NCBI GenBank assembly: GCA_023375785.1
Contig: SZWC01001573.1
Location: forward strand, 195,998-241,846
Direction: 5' to 3'
Length of the DNA: 45,849 nucleotides
Source of the DNA: Penium margaritaceum
Taxonomy: Eukaryota; Streptophyta; Zygnematophyceae; Desmidiales; Peniaceae
Shown: in pieces, positions 9,074 through 19,359 of the stretch
How the letters are laid out: the number at the start of each line of letters is the position of its first letter
Position numbering within the stretch: position 1 is the stretch's first letter
The notes under the pieces: generated by a model
Told to the model about the DNA's origin: nothing
The model's database searches: none
The model's input: only the letters and a program-made list of their open reading frames with translations
Made by a program: the position numbers and the translations under genes

Positions 9074-10262
9074 TCATCCAGGATCGCCATGCGGACACAA
9101 CAGCCCAACAGCGTGAACAGCTGCCTTGAAGACGTTACTGCTGAGTGCCTTCGTGAGAAAATCAGCTCTCTGCTGACGCGTGTCGACCCAGACGACCTGG
9201 ACATCACGTGCAGCAATGCGCTCACACACAAAATGATGCTCAACATTGATATGCTTTGTGCGTGTGTGGTGCATGCCATCGTGCTCAGCAATCGCCTTGG
9301 TGCTTTGGTTGTCACAACGCAACGTGATGCAACGAATGGGGACACGTAGTTGCTGGAACAAGCGACAGAGCCACACACTTTCACAGGTGCCTGCACCTAG
9401 GGCAACATACTCAGCCTCACTGGAGCTGCGTGCGACGCAGCCCTGTTTACCACTCTTCCACGACACAACAGTCCCGCCAACAAGGAAAATATAGCCTGTG
9501 CGGCTACGAGCGTCTGTGTCATGAGCCCAGTCGCTGTCGGTGTAGCCATCAACGACAACCGATGGCTGAGCTCTATAACACAGACCAGTCCGTGCTGTGG
9601 AGAGGGCGTACCTGACGACACGCAGTGCTGCCTCCATGTGTCGTGCCCTGGGGCACTGGGAGAACTGGGCCAAGAAGTTCACGTCCGCCCTCGTCGTCGT
9701 CGCAAGGTACATGAGTGACCCAATGACTCGAAGGTAGTCAGGCACATCGACTGTCTCCCCCAGCTTAGACACGTCAAGTGTCTTCAGCAATCGCTGCCCT
9801 GCTGGGGTCATGGGTGTCGACGCTGTGGGCGTTGACTCAAGCAAGGAGGAGAAGCGCTCCCCCAGGCTGCGGACATATGCTGCCTGATGAACATGGAGCG
9901 TGCGGCGTGCGCGATCGCGCTCAAGTTCCATGCCCAGGAAGACGCGCGCAGGTCCTAGGTCTTTCATTTTGTACGTGGCCTGCAAGAGTTTTTTCACTGC
10001 CTTAACAGCTTCTTGACTGGGTGAAGCTATCAGCAGATCATCCACGTAGACGAGGACAGCCACGAAAGGCACAGAAGGTGGGGTGACGAAGAGAGACGGG
10101 TCCACCGTGCTGCGTCGGTACCCCCCTTTCTCAAGGGTGGCCGTGATCTCTTGGTTCCAGCACCGTGGTGACTGCTTCAGGCCGTAGAGGGCCTTTCGCA
10201 GCCGCCAGACTCGGGCAGTGCCGTCGGAGAAGCCAGGGGGTTGGACCATGTAAATCTCCTCG
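9074..10262 (-). CDS. copia 1 reverse transcriptase (C-terminal part) and RNase H
   Basis: An uninterrupted frame starts just after the N at 10263 with IYMVQPPGF, then YGLKQSPRCWNQE, the RT active-site box YVDD within VLVYVDDLLIASP, the MKDLGPARVFLGME box, and the connection LATTTRADVNFLAQFSQ. RNase H follows with GYTDSDWA, SSSEAEYVAL, RCDNQSTKAIA and HINVEHHFV, carrying the acidic catalytic residues. It ends shortly before the polypurine tract. The product copies element RNA into DNA and degrades the template within the virus-like particle. The N-terminal RT lies beyond the N at 10263, where about 30 residues expected between FAPV and IYMVQPPGF are absent. Confidence 0.88.
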
Positions 10263-10263
10263 N

Positions 10264-11838
10264 CCTGGCTGTGGTGTAGCGTCCGACCGGCGCAAAAGTT
10301 TCATCGAAGTCAACGCCGGGGACCTGAGAGAACCCTTTTGCCGTGAGCCTTGCCTTGTACTTGTCAAGTGCACCGTTGGGTTTGTACTTGCGTCGGAAAA
10401 CCCAACGAGCATCGATGGCCTTGCGTCCAGGCGGCAGGTCGACCAGCTCGTAGACAGCATGCTCGTCAAGAGCGTTAAGCTCAGCACGCATCGCAGCCTC
10501 CCACTGCTGAGAGTCAGAGGCTGTCCGTGCTTGACGCACTGTGGTGGGCTCAGGAGGCAAGGCCGAGGTGGCTGACATGGCGTGACACTCTGCCACTTTA
10601 CTCAAGACGGCAGCTTCCAAGGCATGTGCATGCTCTGAGGCAAGGAGCGCATAACCAAGAGCAGAGTTGGGGTGGACGACCCCAGTGGCCAGGCCCAGTG
10701 CGTCCATGCCAGTAGGAAGAGCAGGAGAGGACGTAGGCTGAGACAGAGGAGGACGTGCAGGGACCGTGGAAGTGCTAGAGCGAGAAGGGAGCGCGCGGAG
10801 GCACCCGCCCCGAACGAAAGGAGAGACCAGGGCAGGACCACTGGTGACTGGAGGGGGAGTGTCGGCCACATGGACTGGGGAGATGACAGGTGAGGTGGTC
10901 ACCGGCGGAGTGCCTGGACGAGAAGAGAGAACAGGTGAGGAGGTCACAGATGGTGTGAATGGACTAGACTGAGCAGGAGAGGACTGCGTGTCCGGAAAGG
11001 ACGGGCTCTCAGAGGAGCTACTGGGAGAGGCGGACAGATTGGGAGTGTGCCCGGACGACAAGGGCTGCCCCGAGGGTGAGAGCTGCGGTCCAGCAGCAGG
11101 GACGCCACGGCCGACATCCCCCCCCAGCCGAGAGAGAGGCAGAAGGGAGGAGGCCGGGGACAGACGACTGAGGTCACGAAGGAAGACGGACTCAAAGAAC
11201 AGAGCATCGCGCGACTCAATCACACGTTGCCGGACAGGNTCCCAGAAGCGCCAGGCTTTGGACTGGGCAGACACGCCAAGAAAGGGACACAAGCGACCGC
11301 GAGGTGAGAGTTTACCGTCACGCAGATCCTCCGGAAGCCAGACGGAGGCAATACTGCCCCAAACGCGGGCGAGACGAAGGTCGGCGCGCTGACCATGCCA
11401 ACGTTCAAAGGGCGTGACGGTGCGGGGAAGGGGACCGTGGGGAACACGGTTCCAGACCCACGTCATGTAGCTCATGGCCTCAAAGGCAAAGAGCGGAGGC
11501 AGACCAGACTCGGACAAGAGGGTGCGAACACCGTCAGCAAGCGTCCTATTCCAGCGCTCGGAGACACCATTCTGTTGGGGTGTGTGAGGAGCGGAGGTCT
11601 CCAGACACACCCCACGAGACTCGAGGAGGTGAGCGGTCGGGCCAAGGAACTCACCGCCACGGTCACTGCGAAAGACGCGAAGCGACCGTTGACAGGCGCG
11701 TTCGGCCTGGATGAGCCAAGACTCAATGACAGAGCAAACATCACTCTTCTGACGAAGGGCAAACACCCAGCGAAAACGGGAAAAATCATCGGTGAGACAC
11801 AAGACGTAGCGACCAACGTCGCCAAGGAGGTCATGAGG
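10264..11838 (-). CDS. copia 1 integrase core, linker and N-terminal reverse transcriptase
   Basis: The frame reads YVLCLTDDFSRFRWVF, then the second catalytic Asp in FRSDRGGEF and the Glu in NGVSERWNRTL. Next come the AMSYMTWVWNRVP region, the SKAWRFW box, a long Ser/Pro-rich linker (about 10,700-11,150), and the RT start (YELVDLPPGRKAIDARWVF, DKYKARLTAKGFSQ, DFDETFAPV). The segment carrying the first integrase Asp (normally in an H-x-D-x-x-G-P box) should precede this frame but is missing at the N at 11839. Another N at 11239 is a simple ambiguous base (Asp or Glu codon after RFW). Confidence 0.85.
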
Positions 11839-11839
11839 N

Positions 11840-13281
11840 AAAGGGGGAACGATGCATTTTGCCTTGTGCACAGTCAAGGCAGTCAGGAGCGCATGGGGCA
11901 GGGAAGGTAGAGGGAGTAAGACCAACAGCAGGCTGAAGACGAAGCATGCTGCGAACGGCGTCCGTGTGAACATGACCAAGACGACGATGCAAGAGAGAGA
12001 CAAGGTCAGGGGAGAGAGAAGGAGCAACGTGAGCGAGAGCGGTGCCTGTCGTGGAAGCGGCAGGGAGGTACAAAGGAACACGGTAGAGTTTGCCACATTT
12101 CACGCCACGGAAAACGGCACGACCAGAGGGACGAAGACAAACGGTGCCAACACCACGACTAGCAGTGAAGTCCATACCTTGGTCGTCCAGAGACGGCACG
12201 GACAGCAGGCTGAGTTCCAGCGAAGGCACGTACAGGACGTCAGGCAGATACAGGACACCACTCGGACCGACAAATCGCACGACACCAACACCTTGAACAG
12301 GCAGCAACTGACCGGAACCAGTGCGGACGAAGCGGACAGACCCGACGGGCCCCAACGAGACGAACGAGGAACGGACGGACGTCATGTGGTGGGTAGCCCC
12401 TGAGTCAAGGACCCAGAAGTCACGAGAGACACGCACAGAGGGAAGGACGCCGGAGGTCGCAATAGTACCAACAGAGCCAACGGACGCAGGCGAGGTAGAT
12501 GACGCGAGAAGATAGAGACAACGAGGAAGGAAAACTGACTGCCACTACTCAATCCACGGGACGGACGCACACACAACATCCAGAACGTGACCGGGGGGGT
12601 CCCCACGAAGGACACTGTCAGTCTGACAAGCAAGACCTCTGGCCAGCGGTACAACACTCTCACCCCCCTGATCGCGAAGGCGAAGGAGCTGAAGGAGAGA
12701 CTGCTCAAGCTGGCGCTCCCGGTCACCACGGTCATCGTCGACAGACGCCGGCGGAGCTGGAGTCGATGCGCCAGAGGAAGAGGGAAACCATGGCGGGGCG
12801 GTGTAGGCAGAGGACGGGGGTCCGGTACACACAGGGACGCCATAAGGAGGCAGCCAGCCCCAGGGAACTGCTCCAAGCGGCGGAGGAGAGGGCACGCCAG
12901 AGGATGCGTGAGTCTGGGCAGCGGCAGGGACAGAGGAGCGGGTGACGGAGGAAGAGGCCGCTGGGGCGAAGCCGGAGGTGCGAGCCCAGTGAGCGCGCAT
13001 AGCGCGGGCCAGGCGAAGATCATCCGGGGGCGCCGGGCACGTGCGAGCAGAGTGCTCCGCGGATCCACAGTTCTAGCACACGACTGTGCCGGGAACACGA
13101 GAGGAGGTGGCGGAACCCTTGTCCTTGCCCTTCCCCTTCCCCTTACCCTTGCCCCTCCCACGACCCTGGGAGGCAAGAGCGGATGCCGGAGAGGAGGAGG
13201 AAGATGAGGCTGTGGAAGAGGAGGCAGATGAAGTGGAGGGTGCGGAAGAAGTAGTGAGGGCAGCAACACCCGTGACGGCGG
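11840..13281 (-). pseudogene. copia 1 zinc knuckle, protease and GAG-pre-integrase region, with two amber stops
   Basis: One frame covers a Ser/Lys/Gly-rich tail, a zinc knuckle C-x-N-C-GSAE-H-SART-C whose second position is TAG (13073-13075), a Pro/Ser/Gln-rich stretch, a TAG near 12545, and then the protease box WVLDSGATHHMT with intact D-S-G. It continues with the pre-integrase HRRLGH...CAPDCLDCAQGKMHRSPF histidine/cysteine cluster. The stops are single-base changes in otherwise collinear sequence. Function if intact: nucleic-acid binding, polyprotein cleavage and N-terminal integrase folding. Confidence 0.85.
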
Positions 13282-13282
13282 N

Positions 13283-14186
13283 GGCTGGTCCACCATGCCG
13301 CAAGGCGTTCAGAGGCAAAGTCCCAGAGGGCACCAACCCCAGGAGGAGATTTGGGTGGGACAGGCTGCGAGGCAAGGCGCTGCAGTTCATCCGCCTTGAC
13401 GTCACGGAGGAGGTCAGACAACTCCGGAATGAGGCCATTGACCATGGTCAGTACGGCCGAGAGTTGGCCAGGCGCTGCATCACCGAGCTCGCGGAGGAGC
13501 TTGAGACCGCGAGCCCAGTAGGCATCGGCGGTTTCGTCGGCACGCATGAGAAGTGTGTTAAACTGAACGGTGAGCGCGCTCTGAGCTGCCTGACCGGTGA
13601 CAGTGGTGCGGCGGCGCAACATGGCATAAGCGCCGACTGGGTAAGCTAGGCGCTGAACAGCAGGGTCAGCATTAAATGTGCAGACATCATCAATCAGGGA
13701 CTCAGGTGCAGCGGCGATAAGAGCGCGAACAGCGCGGGCGGACTCAGCAGCAAGGGGAGTGAAGGGAGGGACAGCAGGGGAGTAATACTCCCACAGCTGC
13801 TCTCCTTGAGCCCAGGCGCTGAAGCGCACCTCCCAGGAGGAAAAGGCAAGTCCTGAGGTGAGAGAAGGTGGCTGAGAGAAGAAATCATGCTGGCGTGGCA
13901 TGGCAGATGGTGCAACAGCAGGTGAGACGCCGGTATGTGCAATGCAGGCTGTAGAAGTGTTGGAGGGCGAGGATGTGCTAGCTGCAGGATTAGCATTGGC
14001 ACCAGCAGACGGAACAACAGATGCAGCGGGGAGACGACGCAAGACTATAGCAGCGACCTCATCAGCTAAGGCGGCACGATTGTCTTCCGCCAGTTTGAGG
14101 CGGTCTGCAGCCTCCTGCTGGGCCTCGCGAGCAAGAGCCAGCTGGCGCTGAAGAGTTGCAATGACTGAATCGTCGTCACCTGGCAT
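13283..14186 (-). CDS. copia 1 Gag capsid region
   Basis: Start chosen at the ATG of MPGDDDSVIATLQRQ (14184-14186), which follows a hairpin by about 20 nt. Residues 1-55 are coiled-coil-like (LALAREAQQEAADRLKLAEDN), followed by an Ala/Ser-rich linker. The copia Gag core then includes FSSWEVRFSAWAQGEQLWEYY, a helical region ending FNTLLMRADETADAYWARGL, and VLTMVNGLIPELSDLLR. The frame is lost at the N at 13282, where the C-terminal tail and zinc knuckle continue in another frame. Gag forms the particle that packages element RNA. The same W-x-x-W-x-x-Y core recurs in elements N and M. Confidence 0.82.
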
Positions 14187-14203
14187 GGTGACGACGATGG
14201 GAC

Positions 14204-14226
14204 TCTGCCGGACAGATTTCGGCAGA
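14204..14226. other. leader hairpin a, just upstream of copia 1 Gag
   Basis: TCTGCCG (14204-14210) and CGGCAGA (14220-14226) pair perfectly. Followed by TTTCCCC...GGAAAAA (14228-14256), the second, weaker stem with GCCCCAGTGGGC at its tip. Confidence 0.65.
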
Positions 14227-15424
14227 GTTTCCCCAGCCCCAGTGGGCGTGGAAAAATGGGTATGCCTTAGGCAAGTGTCTAAGTGCTGCAAGACAGCCCA
14301 CCCCGAGTCAGACAGGACAAGCCACCGCACAGAGAGCAAGGAGAGAATGCAGGCAGGCACAGGAGGCAAAGAGGGCAAGTCAGGCTGTGCCCGCGGGAGA
14401 CGGGTGACGCAGAAAGGAAAGAAGAGGAGGGACTGCAGCGGCGGAGGCCGCAGAGAGGATGGAGATAGTAGACGCGAGGGGGACCACTAGGGCGAGGGCA
14501 CCAGTGGTGAATGCAGCACCGAGCGTGGTGAAGACGGCTACAATAGAAACTGCCGCAGTGACGCAGCTGGAGCCAGCAGATGGTGCAGATGCTGCAGAGA
14601 TGACGGCGGCTGACGTAGAGTCGGGACGTCGACTGCAGCCTCAGTGTACGCCTCGGTAGCACGCCCTACGGAGGTAGCGGCGGGAGTGTGCGAGGCTCTA
14701 GCGGCTGCGGCAAACGTGGCTGCGGCTGCTGCGGCTGCGTCTATGATAGATGACGTCGTGCGGGTGAGTGCACCCACAAGACTGTGTCAATGCTGCGTAA
14801 AACTGAGCAGCGGTGACCTCTGGGCCGTCGTGTTGCTGAAGATCCCCCCCAGATGAAGGGGTTGGGGAGACGCTTACCGGATGGCGACGTGGAGCCCGCG
14901 CAGACGGTGCTGAAGCGGACTCGGATGCCTGGTCGCTGCTCATGCCTCTGCGACGGCGTTCACGACGCTGCGGCGCCCCCCCCGTATAGAAGCCACCAGA
15001 GGTGAATGCGGAGGGGACGTCACGGTGCGCCAGCGTGGCGGCTGCAGCACCAACCCCGCGGTGTCACGTTGTAGCGCACAACTGCTGCGACGGACGCGAA
15101 GTGTCTGCGTGCGGCCGCTGCGGGCGGCTGCTGTGGCTGATTACGAGCTGCTGCTGAGCTGTTGCTGAGCTGCTGCTGAGCTGTTTGCTGAGCAGCTGCT
15201 GATCTGCTGCTGAGCTGATGTTGTGTTGCTGCTAAGATGCTGCTGCGAAGCTGCTACTGAGCTGCTGCTGAGGTGCTGCTGCTGGGCTGTTGCTGCGGAG
15301 CTGCGGAGCTAGAGCCACTGCTGTTGGGATGCTGCGAGTCTGCTGCTGCTGAGCTGCGGAAGCTGAGCCGTTGTTCACGTTGCAACTGCTGCAAATGCTG
15401 CTAGGAGACGGCGACGGACCCCCC

Positions 15425-15478
15425 ACGCTGCCAAAAAATTTTTCGGCAGCGTTTCCCCCGCCCCAGTGGGCGTGGGAA
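15425..15478. other. leader hairpin b, copia 1
   Basis: ACGCTGCC (15425-15432) pairs with GGCAGCGT (15445-15452). Then TTTCCC...GGGAAA with the inner CGCCC/GGGCG around CAGT forms a second strong stem. Confidence 0.7.
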
Positions 15479-16151
15479 ATATGGGAAGGCCGTGGGAACA
15501 CTTGTAGGAACCTGTTCCAACCCCACCCAACCCAGGAATAGAGGGGAGCCCAACCAGCAGGAGGAAGGGAAGACCAAAGAACCCTGACGGCAGAATGCCG
15601 TCACCCGAGGCTACAGCAGTCAGCTGCTGCTGTGCTGGTAGATTGTGCACGGTGGTGGCGAGGGCGGCTGCAGCTGTGGTACGGCTGCTGCCAGAGCTGT
15701 AGGCAGCACGCCGTCTGAAGGGCTGCGACGTGACCAACGGTTGTAGCCTCCGATGACGAAGTGGCGGCTGCAGTTGTGGCCGTGGCTTCCGGGGCAACCC
15801 CAAATACTCCGGCTGCGATTGCGGCTGTAGATGCCGCCGATGATGCAGCAGATGCGGTTGCGAGTCTGCTGCTGCAACCGCTGTTGGCGTTGTAGCCGCT
15901 GCAGCCTGAAACTATGTGGAGATAGCCCACACGTGGGCTACACTCCGACGGCTGCTGCATCACAATGCGCAACCAAGAGGGCTGCGCAAGGGTACTGCGT
16001 AGTGAGGAAGCACCCCGCTGGAGGAGAAGACGCTGCGAGGTGGCAGTGGCGTGGCAAAACGCCGGCGGAAGTGGGGACGGCGGCGGTGAAGAGACACCGC
16101 CGGGAGCCGTGGATCGCGAGCACTATCGTGGCAGCTCTCTCTCCCTTAGCC

Positions 16152-16163
16152 GCTCTGATACCA
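16152..16163 (-). promoter_or_regulatory. copia 1 primer-binding site (tRNA-iMet type)
   Basis: TGGTATCAGAGC on the minus strand, immediately adjoining the 5' LTR at 16164. Minus-strand cDNA starts here. Confidence 0.92.
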
Positions 16164-16684
16164 GTAGGTAAGAGCTCCTAGTGTGGATGTGAGGGATACA
16201 AGAAAGAGAGTAGGTCAAGCGGCCATGGATGTGCCGGTTTTGCGACGGCGCGCGAAGAATCGCGCAAGTTCGAGAGGTAAGCGTGCACAGAGGTGTTAGG
16301 TGTAGCGAGAGAGCGACAGCGAGCGGGGAAGCAGCGAGCTTGCCAACGCTCGCCTCTCATGCCGACCTAGGCACCGAACCGATGCCTGCTACGCTAAGAT
16401 AACCACACGCACACAGCAGTTCGCAACCTACGAACAACAACCCGGCCACACCCACATAACGTAGCACTAGGAACCCTAGTGTCCACAGTAAATTATGATG
16501 AGCCTGTGAGAAGCAATTGCCGTGAGAATTTGTCGGTGTTGTCTCTTCGCACACAATCCCGGGCCATCATCATGGCTGCTGTGGCACCAACATCGGCGTC
16601 CCTCCACAGTCAATCACCTGCATCGGTGAGGTGAGTGTGCAGTGAGGCCAGAGGTCACGACACGTCTGTGGTCCACAACCAACA
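16164..16684 (-). repeat. copia 1 5' LTR
   Basis: 521 bp, pair of 8450-8970. Right edge ...CCACAACCAACA is followed by the GGATGC target duplication. Confidence 0.9.
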
Positions 16685-17478
16685 GGATGCACCATTGTCA
16701 CAAGGAGACCCTGTGTTGCAGTAAGCTTGATTGGTGCTCGTCATGATTGGTTTCCCGAGCCATCCTGTCCTGCCTTTTCTCAACCTTTGTGGTGTTGACG
16801 GATGTGTCAGCCAGGGGGAGTGTTGGTGTGTGTGGCTTCCACCCGTCACGAGCCACGGCCGTGGCAGCTAAGGGTGCACCCGGAGCTGATGGTGAGCGGC
16901 GGCCGCATTGGAGATCGTGACGACCCGACGGGACTCCGGATCGTCCAGGGACTTATCCAGCAGCTACGACATGACGGGTGTGACGCAGATGATGCGTCTC
17001 TACAGCCTGACTGGCTGGTCTGCCGTTGCTGGAGTTTTCTCGGTGGTCGAGACCCACGCACCCGGTAGCCTGTACCGGTGCGATGAGGAGACCTACAACT
17101 TTGTGGGTGCTTCCTGTTGTGGAAAGCACACGCTGACGTCTCGGTACTGCACTCGTACATTTATAGGTGCTCTTAGTGCACTTCAGAGTGCTCTAGATTT
17201 TTCTCGGTTGACAGGCCATTTTGGCCGATTTCCTTGTTTTGCTTGCTATTCATGTCTGGATGATGCAAACCCACCTTGCGTGGGTCCGTTGCGTAGAGCT
17301 CATCGTTCTTGTGTAGACAGCGGGTGATTCTGACACCTGGGCAATGAGTTACGGCCAAAACTGTGGTTTAAGGCCAGTTTGAGTAGGTACGAAAATACCA
17401 CCGTCCCTAGCGACTCCAGGCGGCCAGTACCTATTTAGGCTGATTGTTGCTCAGTTGTCATTTCTCTCTGCATGTGTT

Positions 17479-17484
17479 TATAAA
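17479..17484 (+). promoter_or_regulatory. TATA box in array LTR1
   Basis: TATAAA in GTTTATAAATGG, about 145 bp before the LTR end, a fitting position for the U3/R junction. LTR2 and LTR3 have TATTAA at the same place, so their promoters may be weaker. Confidence 0.55.
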
Positions 17485-17627
17485 TGGAAGCACATTTGAC
17501 ACTGAGTCGTGTCGTCTAGCCAAACCCTTGCCGTTTCGCGTCCGACCTGTGTTGACGCCGCGAGCTGACTGAGCGCCGACGCCCAGCCAGTGACAAGCGT
17601 GCTAGGAAGCTTCCTAGAATCTTCTCA

Positions 17628-17639
17628 TGGTATCAGAGC
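17628..17639 (+). promoter_or_regulatory. array primer-binding site, copy A
   Basis: TGGTATCAGAGC directly after CTTCTCA at the LTR1 end. It is identical to the copia primer-binding sites in the window. Confidence 0.9.
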
Positions 17640-18940
17640 AGGCGAGCCACAGCTCGCGCTTGTGCGCAGCAGAGACGCAAAAAGAGTAGCAACAGTGAGT
17701 GGCAGCAGCAGGTGCCACCCACAGAAGCAGCTGCAAGTCCTGGGAGGACCCATCATAGGTACATTGCAGCAAAGGCAACGACGGCAGCAGCACGCGACAT
17801 CGGCAATGGCAGCGGCCGTTTGAGCTGCGTGCAATAGCAACAACCAGTGGCGGCAGCAGCCACAGCAGCCGGGGAGGCAGCGGCAGCTGCAGCCACTACA
17901 GCCAATGCGACAGCAGCAACTCAGCCGCGTAGCTGAGCCGTCGCGCAGCAANGCAGCAAAGGCAACGACGGCAGCAGCACGCGACATCGGCAATGGCAGC
18001 GGCCGTTTGAGCCGCGTGCAATAGCAACAACCAGTGGCGGCAGCAGCCACAGCAGCCGGGGAGGCAGCGGCAGCTGCAGCCACTACAGCCAATGCGACAG
18101 CAGCAACTCAGCCGCGTAGCTGAGCCGTCGCGCAGCAATAGTAGCAGCCACGCGGCTGCTCACCAGCAGCTGTGCAGCGATAGCAGGGTAGCATAGCAGT
18201 AGGGTACCTCAATAGCAACGTGCCAGCACCTGCTGCACAGCAGCCTCGCAGCAACAGTAGCAGCAAGTACGCGGCTGCTCACCAGCAACCGTGCAGCAAC
18301 AGCAGGGCAACACAGCAGTAGCGTGCCAGCAACCGCTACGTAGTAGCCTAGCAGCAGCATGCAGCAGCTGCGTGCAGCTGCAGTGCGCAACACCACCTTG
18401 TAGCAGCCATAGCAGCTGCAATGGCAGAAGCACCGCGCGGCAGCAACAGCAGCAGCGGCGGCGGCGGCGAGCAGCTACAGCGTGTAGTCGCAGCTGCACG
18501 CGCGCATAGCAGTAGCAGCAACAGCACGCGCAGAAGGGGCAGCCAAGGCGGCAGCAACACCTGCCGCTGCCCCCATTGCAGGAGGCGAGAAGTTGCCTTG
18601 CAGCTTCCCGCGGTGAGCTCGCTGCGAGCTCGCAGCGAGCTTGCAGCGAGCTCGCGGTGATCGGCGAGCCCGCCGATCGGCGAGCTTGTCCGATCGACGA
18701 GCTCGCCGCGAGGGTCGAGCCAGGCAGCCAAAGAAAAAAGAGGGGGGGGAGAGGACAAGGGGGGAGGGGTCCTCGAGTGGGGCACCCCAGAAAACCCCAA
18801 AGGGGGCACCCGAGGAGGTGGCACCATCACAAAAAAAAACGAAGGAGGACAGGGGACTCCTCGAGTGGGGCATTCAAGTAAGGCCCGGGAAGGGGCACCC
18901 CACTCGCACCGAGCGTCCGTGAACCAAAAAGAAGGAGAAA
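17640..18940 (+). other. triplet-rich leader of internal region A
   Basis: GCA/GCG/CAG-rich sequence without a real reading frame. It contains an artefactual 186-bp duplication around 17952, a GAGCTCGC palindrome array (18611-18715), and CTCGAGTGGGGCA words repeated at 18772 and 18860. Confidence 0.65.
17952..17952. other. single N joining duplicated contig ends
   Basis: 17766-17951 and 17953-18138 are the same 186 bp with one mismatch. Internal B has this sequence once. Confidence 0.8.
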
Positions 18941-19359
18941 GGGGTGATTATTGTTTTTTTGTTTGTTTTTATTAAATGATTTTTCTTTTTAGTGTGGCTT
19001 GGGGCCACTACCGTTGGCTGACGACGGGTACCACTGTAGCAGCAGCCGCCGCGAGAGTCACAGCAGCAACAACAACAGATTTAGCAGCAAAGGTGGATTG
19101 AGGCCACAACCGTAGGTTGACGACGGCCCCCAGTTCAGCATCAGCGGCACCAAAGGCGACTTGAGGTCGCACGTTGTGATAGTTGGGCCATCGCCACCGG
19201 GTGCAATATTGTGGCAACACACTACGGCTGAGGTTGTCGCCGTGACTGACGACATCGCAGCCCGTCTAAGAGACGTTACTGCATTCGTATCCCTCCACGT
19301 GGTGCTTTGCACCACCGGGGTTGAGTGTGAGAAATTATCACCTACGCTCAGCTCTCGAC

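Larger units (their letters stand above)
14187..16151 (-). other. copia 1 long triplet-rich 5' leader with two double hairpins
   Basis: Nearly 2 kb between PBS and Gag, dominated by CTG/CAG/GCG triplets (notably 15120-15400, with GCTGCTGAGCTG words). Open frames are composition artefacts (poly-Ala, poly-Ser). Two related structured motifs occur at 14204-14260 and 15425-15487. Confidence 0.7.
8450..16684 (-). mobile_element. copia 1: near-intact Ty1/copia element, 8,235 bp
   Basis: Two 521-bp LTRs (8450-8970 and 16164-16684) differ at 10 positions by my count (about 98% identity). Flanking duplication GGATG (GGATGC if one base more is counted) lies at 8444-8449 and 16685-16690. PBS abuts the right LTR and a polypurine tract abuts the left LTR. 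Coding order on the minus strand is Gag, zinc knuckle, protease, integrase, RT, RNase H. It is the youngest layer but carries amber stops and gap-like Ns. Confidence 0.92.
8135..17627 (+). repeat. array LTR1 (about 1,252 bp net), interrupted by copia 1
   Basis: Begins TGTTGGTGTGTGG, ends CTTCTCA directly before the PBS. Removing copia 1 and one copy of GGATGC restores collinearity with LTR2 and LTR3 (...TTGGTGGGATGCACCATTG). It holds four copies of a 49-bp motif, an internal second LTR-head sequence at 16821, and TATAAA at 17479. Confidence 0.82.

Noticed and set aside
16908..17327. Cys-rich 139-residue frame within array LTR1
   Set aside because: Present in all three LTRs but truncated by a stop in two. 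It lies across the LTR, so I report the 49-bp repeat instead of a gene.
18580..18720. Possible tRNA or structured RNA gene in the GAGCTCGC cluster
   Set aside because: No cloverleaf or A/B boxes; only short palindromic repeats.
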